Positions 1 through 8,111 of a stretch of DNA of 64,000 bases are shown here, piece by piece. The position numbers and the translations under genes are program-made. Under the pieces are notes generated by a model, which saw nothing but the letters and a program-made list of their open reading frames with translations, did not search any database and was not told the origin of the DNA. The stretch's first letter is position 1. Each line of letters begins with the position of its first letter. This DNA comes from Treponema sp. (GTDB taxonomy: Bacteria > Spirochaetota > Spirochaetia > Treponematales > Treponemataceae): contig JAEDFM010000003.1 of NCBI GenBank assembly GCA_016292805.1, forward strand, positions 26,494-90,493. The letters are read 5' to 3'.

Positions 1-2
1 TT

Positions 3-74
3 TTAGGGCAGGTTGCCATTCAGGATGGGGAGTTGTTAATTAAGGGAAGAGCTGTGTACCAGAGTGTGCACTAA
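3..74 (+). CDS. C-terminal end of an unidentified protein (partial)
   Basis: An open frame runs in from the left edge and stops at TAA (72-74). It encodes about 23 residues ending in GRAVYQSVH. The fragment is too short to identify the protein. It is read in the same direction as recA, about 100 bases upstream of it. The frame is inferred only because it is the open one at the window edge. Confidence 0.4.
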   Translation, partial: LGQVAIQDGELLIKGRAVYQSVH

Positions 75-118
75 AATATAAAAAATTTGCATTTTTTTTA
101 AAAATTTTTGCTGAAATT

Positions 119-164
119 TTGTAAAAAGTGATTAACTTGGGCCATATTATATACGGGAGGAAGG
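119..164 (+). promoter_or_regulatory. recA promoter region and Shine-Dalgarno
   Basis: TTGTAA (119-124) and CATATT (143-148) are 18 bases apart and form a plausible promoter. They are followed by AGGAAGG (158-164), a good ribosome binding site 7 bases before the recA ATG. The stretch GGCCATATTATATA (140-153) recurs upstream of comF (43492-43505). I see no recognisable LexA box. Confidence 0.45.
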
Positions 165-171
165 TGGCTGA

Positions 172-1314
172 ATGTCTAGTTCAAATTCTAATGCGATGGA
201 TACATCGGAAAAAATGAAGGCTTTGGAGGCTGCGCGTCTTCAGATTGAAAAACAGTTCGGACAGGGAGCAATTATGAAGCTTGGCGATAAAGCTAATGCT
301 GCAGGAATTGAAGTTATCCCATCTGGTTCTATTTTACTTGATGAAGCACTTGGTATTGGCGGTTATCCAAAGGGTCGTGTAATTGAAATGTATGGTCCTG
401 AGTCGTCTGGTAAGACTACTTTGGCTTTGCATGCTATTGCTGAGTCTCAGAAGTTAGGTGGTGTTGCTGCGTTTGTTGATGCAGAACATGCTCTTGATCC
501 TGTTTATGCTAAGAATCTTGGTGTAAATATTGATGAACTTTGGGTTTCTCAGCCAGATACTGGAGAACAGGCTCTTGAAATTACAGAGAACTTAGTTCGC
601 AGTGGTGCTGTTGATATTGTTGTTGTAGACTCTGTTGCAGCTCTTACACCAGAAAAAGAAATTGAAGGTGAAATGGGTGATGCTGTTATGGGTATGCAGG
701 CTCGCTTAATGAGCCAGGCTTTGCGTAAGCTTACTGCAATTATTGGAAAATCAAATTGTATTGTAATTTTCATTAACCAGATCCGTATGAAGATTGGTGT
801 TATGTTTGGAAATCCAGAAACAACAACTGGTGGACAGGCATTGAAATTCTATTCTTCTGTTCGTCTTGAAATTCGTCGTATTGAAACAATTGACGGTAAA
901 GGTGATGAAGATGCTCTTGGAAACAGAGTAAGAGTTAAGGTTGTAAAGAACAAGGTTGCGCCTCCATTCAGAAAGTGTGAGCTTGATATTTACTTTGGAA
1001 AAGGTATTTCTTGGTCTGCAAGTTTACTTGATTCGGCTGTTAAACATGGAATTATTGATAAACGTGGTGCCTGGTATACAATGGGTGAAGAGAAAATCGG
1101 GCAGGGAAAAGAAAATGCAGTTAACTTCATTGAATCTAATCCTGAAATCGCCGCTGATATCGAGAAAAAAGTCCGTGCAACAGTATTTCCTGGTCAGGTA
1201 ATTGAAGAAAAAGAAGCTCCTAAAAAAGCTGCTAAGGCAACTGCTGCAAAAGCTGCTGCTGGCGAAGCTCCTGCTGCAACTGAATCAGCTGCATCACAGG
1301 AAGGACTTTTCTAA
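172..1314 (+). CDS. recA: Recombinase RecA
   Basis: RecA coats single-stranded DNA, drives homologous strand exchange and stimulates repair responses in the cytoplasm. The 380-residue length is slightly above the usual 350 or so. Seen in the sequence: an N-terminal alpha segment ending in [11 protein letters not shown], Walker [10 protein letters not shown] (about residues 75-83), the Walker B region [21 protein letters not shown], the loop [21 protein letters not shown], and an Ala/Lys/Glu-rich C-terminal tail. The tail is unusually rich in alanine and lysine ([19 protein letters not shown]). The ATG at 172 follows a strong AGGAAGG site. folK starts 6 bases after the stop, so the two are probably cotranscribed. 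Confidence 0.98.
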   Translation: MSSSNSNAMDTSEKMKALEAARLQIEKQFGQGAIMKLGDKANAAGIEVIPSGSILLDEALGIGGYPKGRVIEMYGPESSGKTTLALHAIAESQKLGGVAAFVDAEHALDPVYAKNLGVNIDELWVSQPDTGEQALEITENLVRSGAVDIVVVDSVAALTPEKEIEGEMGDAVMGMQARLMSQALRKLTAIIGKSNCIVIFINQIRMKIGVMFGNPETTTGGQALKFYSSVRLEIRRIETIDGKGDEDALGNRVRVKVVKNKVAPPFRKCELDIYFGKGISWSASLLDSAVKHGIIDKRGAWYTMGEEKIGQGKENAVNFIESNPEIAADIEKKVRATVFPGQVIEEKEAPKKAAKATAAKAAAGEAPAATESAASQEGLF

Positions 1315-1320
1315 ACTTTA

Positions 1321-1866
1321 ATGAAACGGGTTTTACTAGGTCTTGGTTCCAATAAATCTTTTCAAAACATGGCACCTTTAGATTTACTGAAGTGTGCCTG
1401 CAGAGATTTGTCTGGATGTTTAGCTGAACCTTCATTTTCATCGGTATATAAAACCAAAGCCATGTATGTTGAGGATCAGGAAGATTTTTACAATATGTGT
1501 GTGCAAGGTTTTGTTGCCGATGATTTAGATCCTTTCCAATTTTTAAAAACAATAAATCAAATTGAAGCAAAATATGGCCGTGACCGTTCAAAAGAAATCA
1601 GGTTTGGTGCCAGATCTTTAGATATTGATATAGAACTTTTTGGTGATGAACATATAGATCATCCGGATTTACAGATTCCCCATCCAAGAGTTGAGGAAAG
1701 ATTGTTTGTTTTAATTCCTGCTACTGAAGTTTTAAATGAAACTGCCGATGAATTAATTAGGGGAAAATATATTGAAAGTCTGGAAGTCCTTAAAGGAACT
1801 GAAGATTTTGAAAGTATAAAAAAAGTAGTTCCCGCTCAGGTGGTTCAAAAATGGAACAGGAATTAA
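1321..1866 (+). CDS. folK: 2-amino-4-hydroxy-6-hydroxymethyldihydropteridine pyrophosphokinase
   Basis: HPPK transfers pyrophosphate from ATP to 6-hydroxymethyl-7,8-dihydropterin in folate synthesis. The family pattern is clear: LGLGSNK near the N terminus, then YGRDRSKEIRFGARSLDIDI (about residues 81-100), which matches the ATP/Mg site RxR...PRxLDxDI with the usual Trp-Pro replaced by Phe-Gly. HPDLQIPHPR follows. At 181 residues it is of normal length. It lies 6 bases after recA and overlaps scpA by 16 bases, so translation is probably coupled. No other folate genes are in the window. Confidence 0.93.
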   Translation: MKRVLLGLGSNKSFQNMAPLDLLKCACRDLSGCLAEPSFSSVYKTKAMYVEDQEDFYNMCVQGFVADDLDPFQFLKTINQIEAKYGRDRSKEIRFGARSLDIDIELFGDEHIDHPDLQIPHPRVEERLFVLIPATEVLNETADELIRGKYIESLEVLKGTEDFESIKKVVPAQVVQKWNRN

Positions 1867-2672
1867 ATAATCAGAATAATTCAGAAACAGCAGTTGCTAC
1901 AAAAACAAAACGGGCTTATAAAGCAGGGGAATTTGAAGGTCCTCTTGATTTACTTTGGTCTTTAATCCGCGAAAGTAAAGTTAATATTTACGATATTCCA
2001 ATTGCACAAATTACAGAACAGTATCTTGAATATCTTGATTATGCAGTTCAGACAGATTTAGGTGATCTTTCTGAATTTTACAGCTGGGCTGCAAAATTAA
2101 TCTATATTAAAAGTCGTATGCTTCTTCCTGTAGAGGTTGCCTATGATGATGAAGATGAAGAAGATCCTCGTCAGGAACTTGTTGATACTCTTATTGAATA
2201 TCAGCGCTTCAAGAAACTTACAGCTCTTATGGAAGAACAGGAAGATGATTCTGAATGGAACTTTGAACGAAAAAAGATTCAGCGGGTTCTGCCATTTGAT
2301 GACAGCGAAGGAATGTGGGAAGAAGTTGATACCTGGGAATTGCTTCAGCAGATGCAGGATATTTTTAAAGGAATTATGCGTCAGTATTCAAATGATACCA
2401 TTTTGAATATGTATGAAGAAATTTCTGTAAATGAAAAAATTACTTTAATGAACGAATTGCTGGAAGATAAAAAATCCTGTCTGTTTACAGACCTGCTTAC
2501 TCGTCCAGGAAATGAAATGGATGTTGTTTGTTCGTTTATGGCAATCCTTGAAGCTGTTAAGTTCAAGATGATTACTATCTTCCAAAATAAGCTTTTTGGT
2601 GATATAAAGATATGCATTCGTGAAGATAATTCAGGATATGTTCCAACTGAGGAAGAACTTACTTCCAACTAA
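1851..2672 (+). CDS. scpA: Segregation and condensation protein A
   Basis: ScpA is the kleisin subunit that bridges the SMC heads together with ScpB in bacterial condensin. The kleisin N-terminal signature is visible: FEGPLDLLWSLIRESKVNIYDIPIAQITEQYLEYL (about residues 28-62), followed by LSEFYSWAAKLIYIKSRMLLP. The C-terminal winged-helix part includes EAVKFKMITIFQNKLFGDI. It is 273 residues with an acidic middle (DDEDEED). The start overlaps the end of folK, preceded by AGGTGG. scpB follows directly, the usual arrangement. No smc gene is present here. Confidence 0.95.
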   Translation: MEQELNNQNNSETAVATKTKRAYKAGEFEGPLDLLWSLIRESKVNIYDIPIAQITEQYLEYLDYAVQTDLGDLSEFYSWAAKLIYIKSRMLLPVEVAYDDEDEEDPRQELVDTLIEYQRFKKLTALMEEQEDDSEWNFERKKIQRVLPFDDSEGMWEEVDTWELLQQMQDIFKGIMRQYSNDTILNMYEEISVNEKITLMNELLEDKKSCLFTDLLTRPGNEMDVVCSFMAILEAVKFKMITIFQNKLFGDIKICIREDNSGYVPTEEELTSN

Positions 2673-2698
2673 TAAAATAATACCAGGAATAAAAACAG

Positions 2699-3238
2699 AT
2701 GGATTTTAGCAAAGAAACTGCATTGTGCGAAACAATTTTATTTTTAGAAAGTGAACCTCTAACTCCAAAGGTTTTGTCTAATAAGGCACAGCTTTCTGAA
2801 GAAGTTGTAGAAAAATGTCTTGAAAAGCTTAAGGAAAAGTATAGTGCAGAAGATTCTGGTATTGAACTCAGTATGGTTACTGGTGGATGGTGTTTAACAC
2901 CTAAAAAAGAATACTGGGAAGTATTAAAAGAGTTTTACGGTTCTAAACGAGATGGTCGTCTTTCAAAATCTGCTATGGAAACTCTTGCTATTATTGCATA
3001 CTCACAGCCAATTACCCGTGCAGAAGTAGAACAACTTCGTGGTGTTGGTGTAGATAATATGATTCGTCTTTTGATAGAACGAAACCTGATTAAAGAAGTA
3101 GGTAAGAAGGAAGTTCCTGGCCGCCCAACTTTATTCGGTACAACTAAGGAATTCTTAAAATTATTCCACCTAAATTCAATTTCAGAACTTCCAAAACTTG
3201 ATGAAGATGATGAAAAACGATTCGAACTTGCCCGCTAA
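2699..3238 (+). CDS. scpB: Segregation and condensation protein B
   Basis: ScpB is a tandem winged-helix dimer that binds the ScpA kleisin and regulates the SMC ring. The family core is seen: RLSKSAMETLAIIAYSQPITRAEVEQLRGVGVDNMIRLLIERNLI (residues about 83-127), followed by GRPTLFGTTKEFLKLFHL. At 179 residues it is of typical length. It lies 26 bases after scpA, and its 3' end overlaps the start of the downstream pseudouridine synthase gene in another frame, implying one transcript. Confidence 0.95.
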   Translation: MDFSKETALCETILFLESEPLTPKVLSNKAQLSEEVVEKCLEKLKEKYSAEDSGIELSMVTGGWCLTPKKEYWEVLKEFYGSKRDGRLSKSAMETLAIIAYSQPITRAEVEQLRGVGVDNMIRLLIERNLIKEVGKKEVPGRPTLFGTTKEFLKLFHLNSISELPKLDEDDEKRFELAR

Positions 3239-3983
3239 TAAAACTGCAGAAGGAGATTCAATACGTCTGCAGGCTTATCTTGCTCATTGTGGTGTTGCCA
3301 GCCGCCGTGCCTCTGAAAAAATAATTCTTGATGGTCGTGTTGAAGTTAATGGTCAGATTGTAACTGAACTTGGTACAAAGGTTACTGATTCTGATGAAGT
3401 TAAAGTTGACGGTAAAAAAATTCAGCTTGAAAGTGTAAAAAGATATGTTCTGCTAAATAAACCAGCTGGATTTGTCTGTTCGTCGGCAGATGAAAAAGGT
3501 CGTGCAGTAGCCGCAGATTTATTAAAAGAAAAATATACTGAACGACTCTATAATGTAGGTCGTCTTGATATGTATAGTAAAGGAATGATTCTTTTTACAA
3601 ATGACGGCGATTTTGCGGCAAAGCTTTCCCATCCTTCAAGTCAGATTGAAAAAGAATATGTAGTAGAAACTAGTCAGGACATTTCTGAAGAATTCTGTCG
3701 TAATTTTGAGGGTGGTATTAGAGTAGAAGGAAAATTCTATAAATGTGTTTCCTGTAAAATACTAAAGCCACGAAAAATTGCTATAATTTTGATAGAAGGA
3801 AAAAATAGGGAAATCCGAAATGTCCTTGAATCTCAAAATATCGGTACAAAATCACTGGTTCGTGTAAGAATTGGAAGTGTTGAACTTGGTGATTTAAGAC
3901 CTGGTGATTCCAGAGATTTAAGCCCTGCAGAGGTAAAAAGTCTGCTGGCTTTATGTGAAGATGATAAAAAAGAAAAATGGTAA
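3201..3983 (+). CDS. rluB: RsuA/RluB-family rRNA pseudouridine synthase
   Basis: This enzyme converts a specific uridine of 16S or 23S rRNA to pseudouridine. It has an N-terminal S4 RNA-binding domain (IRLQAYLAHCGVASRRASEKIIL, then GRVEVNGQIV). The catalytic domain carries the aspartate in NVGRLDMYSKGMILFTNDG, a variant of the common GRLDxxTxGLLLLTNDG. The KEYVV and GKNREIRNVLE motifs follow. It overlaps scpB; ATG 3201, ATG 3207, ATG 3210 and TTG 3198 are all possible starts, and all lie before the S4 domain. scpA-scpB-rluB is a widely conserved order. RluB versus RsuA specificity cannot be decided by eye. Confidence 0.88.
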   Translation: MKMMKNDSNLPANKTAEGDSIRLQAYLAHCGVASRRASEKIILDGRVEVNGQIVTELGTKVTDSDEVKVDGKKIQLESVKRYVLLNKPAGFVCSSADEKGRAVAADLLKEKYTERLYNVGRLDMYSKGMILFTNDGDFAAKLSHPSSQIEKEYVVETSQDISEEFCRNFEGGIRVEGKFYKCVSCKILKPRKIAIILIEGKNREIRNVLESQNIGTKSLVRVRIGSVELGDLRPGDSRDLSPAEVKSLLALCEDDKKEKW

Positions 3984-4028
3984 TTCCATATAATGCTGGC
4001 TGTTAAAGGTCGGTTTCAGGAGATAAAT

Positions 4029-4661
4029 ATGATTATTGCTATTGATGGACCAGCTGGAACTGGTAAAAGCACCATTGCTTCAATGATTGCGGAAAAACTT
4101 AACATCACATTCTTAAACAGCGGTGGTTTTTACAGAACATTGACTATTGCTATTCTTGATGCCGGTATTGATTATAAAGATGAAAAAGCAACAGTGGATT
4201 TTTGTAAACAGCAGAAAATTGAATATACAAAAGAAAGTCATTTTATTCTTAATGGAACTGATGTTACAGCTCATCTTCATGATGATAGAGTTGCTGCTAA
4301 TGTTTCGCAGGTAAGTTCTATTGTAGAAGTCCGTCATTTTGTTAATGATTTAATGCGTGAAATTACAAAATCCTTAAGTATTGTCTGTGAAGGTCGTGAT
4401 ATGACCACTGTTGTATTCCCAATGGCTGAATACAAGGTTTATCTTGATGCCAGTTCAGAGGTTCGTGCTCAGCGCCGTTTTGATCAGGGGGTCAGTGATA
4501 TGACTTTTGAAGAAATTAAGGCTGCAATCGAAAAGCGGGATGAGATGGATAAAAATAAAAAAGAGGGGAGTTTAAAGATTGCCCCAGATGCACTTTATAT
4601 TGATACTTCAAACTTGACGATAGAAAAAGTTTGTGAGATAATATTAAAACAAATTTCATAA
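4029..4661 (+). CDS. cmk: Cytidylate kinase
   Basis: CMP/dCMP kinase of pyrimidine nucleotide supply. The P-loop GPAGTGKST follows immediately after MIIAID. FLNSGGFYRT, CEGRDMTTVVFPMAEYKVYLDAS and the RxxQRRFDQ lid are recognisable. I chose ATG 4029 because CAGGAG sits 7 bases upstream and the protein then begins just before the P-loop. An in-frame ATG at 3993 would add a 12-residue tail with no family match. The result is 210 residues. It lies 16 bases before rpsA; cmk-rpsA adjacency is common in bacteria. Confidence 0.95.
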   Translation: MIIAIDGPAGTGKSTIASMIAEKLNITFLNSGGFYRTLTIAILDAGIDYKDEKATVDFCKQQKIEYTKESHFILNGTDVTAHLHDDRVAANVSQVSSIVEVRHFVNDLMREITKSLSIVCEGRDMTTVVFPMAEYKVYLDASSEVRAQRRFDQGVSDMTFEEIKAAIEKRDEMDKNKKEGSLKIAPDALYIDTSNLTIEKVCEIILKQIS

Positions 4662-4677
4662 ATTAAAAGGTTTCAAA

Positions 4678-6390
4678 ATGGAAGAAATGGAAGTGGAAAA
4701 GGAAGTTGCCCAGAACTCCAAGGGTGATTTTCAGGCACAATTAGAGGAGTCCCTTAAAGAATTTAATGCACCACAGGCTGGTCAGTTTGTTGATGGTATC
4801 GTAATCCAGGTTACAAACGACTATGTTTATGTTGACATTGGTGACAAATCAGAGGGATTAATCCCTGTATCGGAGTTTGCAGAAGGTCTGCCAAAAGAAG
4901 GGGATACTGTACATGCATTGTTGACAGGTCATAATCCAAATGGTCCTGTACTATCTAAGAAAAAGGCTGATTCTAAACGTTATTTGAAAGAAATTCAGCA
5001 GGCATGGAAAGACAAGACACCAGTAGAAGGTGTTATTGCTAAGATTGTTAAGAGTGGATACGAAGTAAATCTTGGCATTGATAAAGCTGCTTTCTTACCA
5101 ATCAGCCAGGCTGATGCCGACAAGGTAGAAAAACCTGAAGAATTACTTGGTTTGAAATCTAAGTTCTATATTGAACGTCTTTATTCAGATAATAAACTTA
5201 ACCCTGTTGTTAATCGCCGTAAATATCTTGAAGAAGCAATCGATTCTAAACGGGATGCATTCTTTGCTTCTACACAGATTGGTGATTCTGTAAAAGGTAC
5301 AGTTAAGAGTTTTACAAGCTTTGGTGCATTCATTGATTTGGGTGGTTTTGATGGTCTTCTCCACATCAACGATATGAGCTGGGGACATGTAGCTCGTCCT
5401 AAAGACTTTGTTAAAAAAGGTCAGGAAATTGAACTTAAAGTTATTCGTCTTGATCCAGCAGAAAAGAGAATTAATCTTTCTCTCAAACATTTCTCTGAAG
5501 ATCCATGGGTACACTTCGAAGAAAAATATCATGTAAATGACATTGTAAAAGGTAAAGTTACAAAACTTACTGAATTCGGTGCTTTCGTTGAACTTGAAGA
5601 AGGAATTGAAGGTCTTGTACACATCAGTGAATTCTCTTGGACAAAGAAAATCAACAAGCCTGGTGATATGGTAACTGTTGGCCAGGAAGTTGAAGCAATG
5701 ATTCTTGGATATGATATCCAGGCTGGTCGTGTTTCTCTTGGTTTCAAACAGGCTACAGAAAATCCATGGGATACAATTTCTGAAAAATATCCAGAAGGAA
5801 CAAAAGTAACTGGTAAAGTTGTAAAAACAACTAACATTGGTGCTTTTGTTGCTCTTGATGACGGAATTGATGCTTTCCTCCATGCAGATGATATTTCCTG
5901 GACAAAGAAAGTTAAACATCCAGGTAGCGAACTTACTGTAGGTCAGGAAATCGATGCAGTTATCATCGAATGTGATCCAGAAGCACACAAAATCAAGGTA
6001 GGAATTAAACAACTTACAGATGATCCTTGGAAGGCTTTTGCTGAAGAATATAAACCAGGTTCAACATTAGAAGGTGAAATTACTTCTATTACAGATTTTG
6101 GTTTGTTCGTAAAAGCTCCAAACGGAATTGAAGGTCTTGTAAATAAAGCAAACCTTTCAGATGAAAAAGATGTTCCATTTGAAGAAGCAGTTGCAAAATA
6201 CAAGGTTGGAGATAAAATCAATGTTTACGTTGTAGACGTAAAAGTTGAAAAAGAACAGGTTGCATTCTCTGTACGCGAATATAAGAGAAAGCAGCAGCGG
6301 GATGAAATTTCACAGTATATGGATTCAACAGATGATGATAATGGTTCATATACACTTGGTGATGCTTTCAAAGCTCAGAATAACGACTAA
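4678..6390 (+). CDS. rpsA: 30S ribosomal protein S1
   Basis: S1 binds mRNA on the 30S subunit and helps initiate structured or weakly SD-led messages. Six S1 (OB-fold) repeats can be traced across 570 residues. The clearest are KGTVKSFTSFGAFIDLGGFDGLLH (residues about 206-229), KGKVTKLTEFGAFVELEEGIEGLVH, TGKVVKTTNIGAFVALDDGIDAFLH and EGEITSITDFGLFVKAPNGIEGLV. Repeats 3 to 6 are the best conserved; the first two are more divergent, as in full-length S1. A rho-independent terminator lies just after the stop. Confidence 0.96.
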   Translation: MEEMEVEKEVAQNSKGDFQAQLEESLKEFNAPQAGQFVDGIVIQVTNDYVYVDIGDKSEGLIPVSEFAEGLPKEGDTVHALLTGHNPNGPVLSKKKADSKRYLKEIQQAWKDKTPVEGVIAKIVKSGYEVNLGIDKAAFLPISQADADKVEKPEELLGLKSKFYIERLYSDNKLNPVVNRRKYLEEAIDSKRDAFFASTQIGDSVKGTVKSFTSFGAFIDLGGFDGLLHINDMSWGHVARPKDFVKKGQEIELKVIRLDPAEKRINLSLKHFSEDPWVHFEEKYHVNDIVKGKVTKLTEFGAFVELEEGIEGLVHISEFSWTKKINKPGDMVTVGQEVEAMILGYDIQAGRVSLGFKQATENPWDTISEKYPEGTKVTGKVVKTTNIGAFVALDDGIDAFLHADDISWTKKVKHPGSELTVGQEIDAVIIECDPEAHKIKVGIKQLTDDPWKAFAEEYKPGSTLEGEITSITDFGLFVKAPNGIEGLVNKANLSDEKDVPFEEAVAKYKVGDKINVYVVDVKVEKEQVAFSVREYKRKQQRDEISQYMDSTDDDNGSYTLGDAFKAQNND

Positions 6391-6397
6391 ATTAAAT

Positions 6398-6427
6398 AGC
6401 AGGGTTTTAAAAAATCCTGCTTTTTTT
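6398..6427 (+). terminator. Rho-independent terminator after rpsA
   Basis: AGCAGG (6398-6403) pairs with CCTGCT (6416-6421) across an A/T-rich inner helix and is followed by a seven-T run (6421-6427). It ends the rpsA unit, yet the next gene starts only 35 bases downstream on the same strand. Confidence 0.85.
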
Positions 6428-6430
6428 GAA

Positions 6431-6469
6431 ACGCATTGTAAGAGCTGTATTGGAGCTTGCAATGCGTTT
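6431..6469 (+). promoter_or_regulatory. Hairpin covering the start codon of the AAA+ regulator gene
   Basis: ACGCATTG (6431-6438) is the exact reverse complement of CAATGCGT (6460-6467), with a 21-base loop containing AGCT twice. The 3' arm contains the ATG (6462-6464), and the likely ribosome site GGAG lies in the loop. The RNA could therefore mask its own start codon. Confidence 0.45.
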
Positions 6470-7391
6470 TATTTTACAAGGTACATCAGGAAGAAAAGTG
6501 AAGGGGCCTTCTGCAAATTCTATTGTTACTCCTTTAATTGGTGTAAGCAGTCATATTAAAGAAATTGAATTACTTTCTAAAACAGTTTCTCAAAATAATG
6601 CCTCTGTATTACTGGTTGGAGAAAGAGGAACTGGTAAAAGACTGATTGCTCGAAATATTCATTATTTTGCAGCAGGTAACTTTTCAACTTTTTTTGAGAT
6701 TAATTGTAAGTCATTTTCAGAAGATGAAATAAAAAGAGTTTTTCATGAATTAAAGCATTTTATTGGTTTTGATAAAAGAATTTCTCTTTTTGTCAGTTCT
6801 ATAAATGAACTTTCAAAAGAATTACAACAGGCTTTTTTAGATACAATAAAGTCAGCTAAATCTTCAAATATTAATCTTAAAATTATTTGTTCATTAGAAA
6901 ATAATCTTGATGAACTTGTTAATACTGGTAATTTTAGTTCAGATCTTTATTATCAGTTGAATGCAGTTGTAATAAATGTTTTGCCTTTACGACAGCGTAA
7001 AGAAGACATCATTCCTATTGCAAATTACTACTTAAATAGTTTTAATCAGAAATCTGGATATGCTTTTACAGATTTTACAGAGTCTGCAAAAGAAGAAATG
7101 GAAAATTATTTCTGGACTGGAAATGCAGATGAACTGATTAATTCAATTCAAAGAGGATTTATAGTAGGAAAAGTTCCTTTGATTAATTCAGAAGATTTAG
7201 GAATTGGAATTGCTGCTGCAAGTGATACAGAAACAAAAACCTTGAAAGAAGCACTTGATGCTTTTAAAAAGGATTATGTTACCAAGGTTCTTCAGGAAAA
7301 TGGCTGGAATCAGACAAAAACTGCTAAGATACTTGGAATACAACGGACTTATGTGATAAGATTAATAAACGAATTACAGATCCGTAAATAA
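6462..7391 (+). CDS. Degenerate sigma-54-activator-like AAA+ protein with Fis-type HTH
   Basis: The domain order is that of the AAA+ core plus C-terminal Fis helix-turn-helix of sigma-54 activators, without a receiver domain. Walker A is present (GERGTGKR, residues 53-60). The GAFTGA sigma-54 contact loop is absent (HELKHFIGFDKR stands in its place). Walker B is lost (SLFVSSINEL instead of the usual LFLDEI), and the arginine-finger segment reads FSSDLYYQLN rather than FRxDLYYRLN. PLRQRKEDI and the HTH (NQTKTAKILGIQRTYVIRLI) are intact. It is therefore probably a DNA-binding regulator that no longer activates sigma-54 polymerase. ATG 6462 is chosen because GGAG sits 7 bases upstream; TTG 6426 lies in the T-run of the preceding terminator. 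Length 309 residues. Confidence 0.75.
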   Translation: MRFILQGTSGRKVKGPSANSIVTPLIGVSSHIKEIELLSKTVSQNNASVLLVGERGTGKRLIARNIHYFAAGNFSTFFEINCKSFSEDEIKRVFHELKHFIGFDKRISLFVSSINELSKELQQAFLDTIKSAKSSNINLKIICSLENNLDELVNTGNFSSDLYYQLNAVVINVLPLRQRKEDIIPIANYYLNSFNQKSGYAFTDFTESAKEEMENYFWTGNADELINSIQRGFIVGKVPLINSEDLGIGIAAASDTETKTLKEALDAFKKDYVTKVLQENGWNQTKTAKILGIQRTYVIRLINELQIRK

Positions 7392-7416
7392 AGTATATAT
7401 TTTGAGGTTATAAAAA

Positions 7417-8091
7417 ATGACTGAACAGAAAAACGAAACTACTTCAAGCAAAGCAGAAAAATTTGTTTCTAAAAATGCAAAAATTTTGATCGTTTGTGTT
7501 GTAGTAATTGCTTGTGCTGTTGCTGGTTACATCTTAGGTAACTCAATCAGTTCAAAATCTAGTGCTAAAGCTTTAGCTGAAATTGATAATATTTCTTATG
7601 AATTGACAAAAGATTCTGTTGCTCTTGAAACAACAGAACTTGATGCTAGAAGAGCTACAGCATTCGAAAAACTTGTTCCATATGCTCAGAAAGGTGGAGT
7701 TGTTGGCGTTCGTGCTAACATGCTTTGTGCTGATCTTGCTTACCAGCAGGAAAAATACGAAGATTCTGCTAAATATTGGGAAGCTGTTGCCGCTAAATCT
7801 AAAAAATCATATACAGCACCAATTGCAAACTATAACTTAGGTGTTTGCTATGAACAGCTTGGAAAATTAGATGATGCAATAGCTGCTTACAAAAAAGCTG
7901 CTGATGCTGCTGATTTTACATTAAGAGCTCATGCTTCTTACAGCTATGGTCGTGCACTTGAAGCAAAAGGTGATTATAAAGCTGCTGTTGAAGCATATAC
8001 TGCATTAAATGACAGAACTCCTGAAGATACTTGGGCAAAACTTGCTAAAACAAGAATCCTTACATTGCAGGTAGAAGGAAAAGCTGAATAA
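7417..8091 (+). CDS. Membrane-anchored TPR protein
   Basis: A 224-residue protein with a lysine-rich cytoplasmic N terminus, one transmembrane helix (ILIVCVVVIACAVAGYILG, about residues 24-42) and a periplasmic part built of TPR-like helices (APIANYNLGVCYEQLGKLDDAIAAYKKA; HASYSYGRALEAKGDYKAAVEAY). The layout resembles the YfgM/BamD-like TPR class, which scaffolds envelope proteins. No specific partner can be named. GAGG lies upstream of the ATG. The next gene encodes a lipoprotein 20 bases downstream, probably cotranscribed. Confidence 0.7.
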   Translation: MTEQKNETTSSKAEKFVSKNAKILIVCVVVIACAVAGYILGNSISSKSSAKALAEIDNISYELTKDSVALETTELDARRATAFEKLVPYAQKGGVVGVRANMLCADLAYQQEKYEDSAKYWEAVAAKSKKSYTAPIANYNLGVCYEQLGKLDDAIAAYKKAADAADFTLRAHASYSYGRALEAKGDYKAAVEAYTALNDRTPEDTWAKLAKTRILTLQVEGKAE

Positions 8092-8111
8092 TTTATTCGG
8101 TAATTACTTTT

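Noticed and set aside
119..171. Possible LexA box upstream of recA
   Set aside because: No inverted repeat resembling known LexA sites (CTGT-n-ACAG, GAACnnnnGTTC or TTTG-n5-CAAA) is seen.
3993..4028. Upstream ATG for cmk
   Set aside because: The 12 added residues are not in the family and the ribosome site (CAGGAG) sits between the two ATGs.
5185..6012. A 275-residue open frame on the minus strand
   Set aside because: It lies wholly antisense to rpsA, whose S1 repeats are unmistakable; its Cys/Phe/Asn-rich composition is that of a shadow frame.
6426..6461. TTG start for the AAA+ regulator
   Set aside because: It lies in the T-run of the rpsA terminator; ATG 6462 has a GGAG site.
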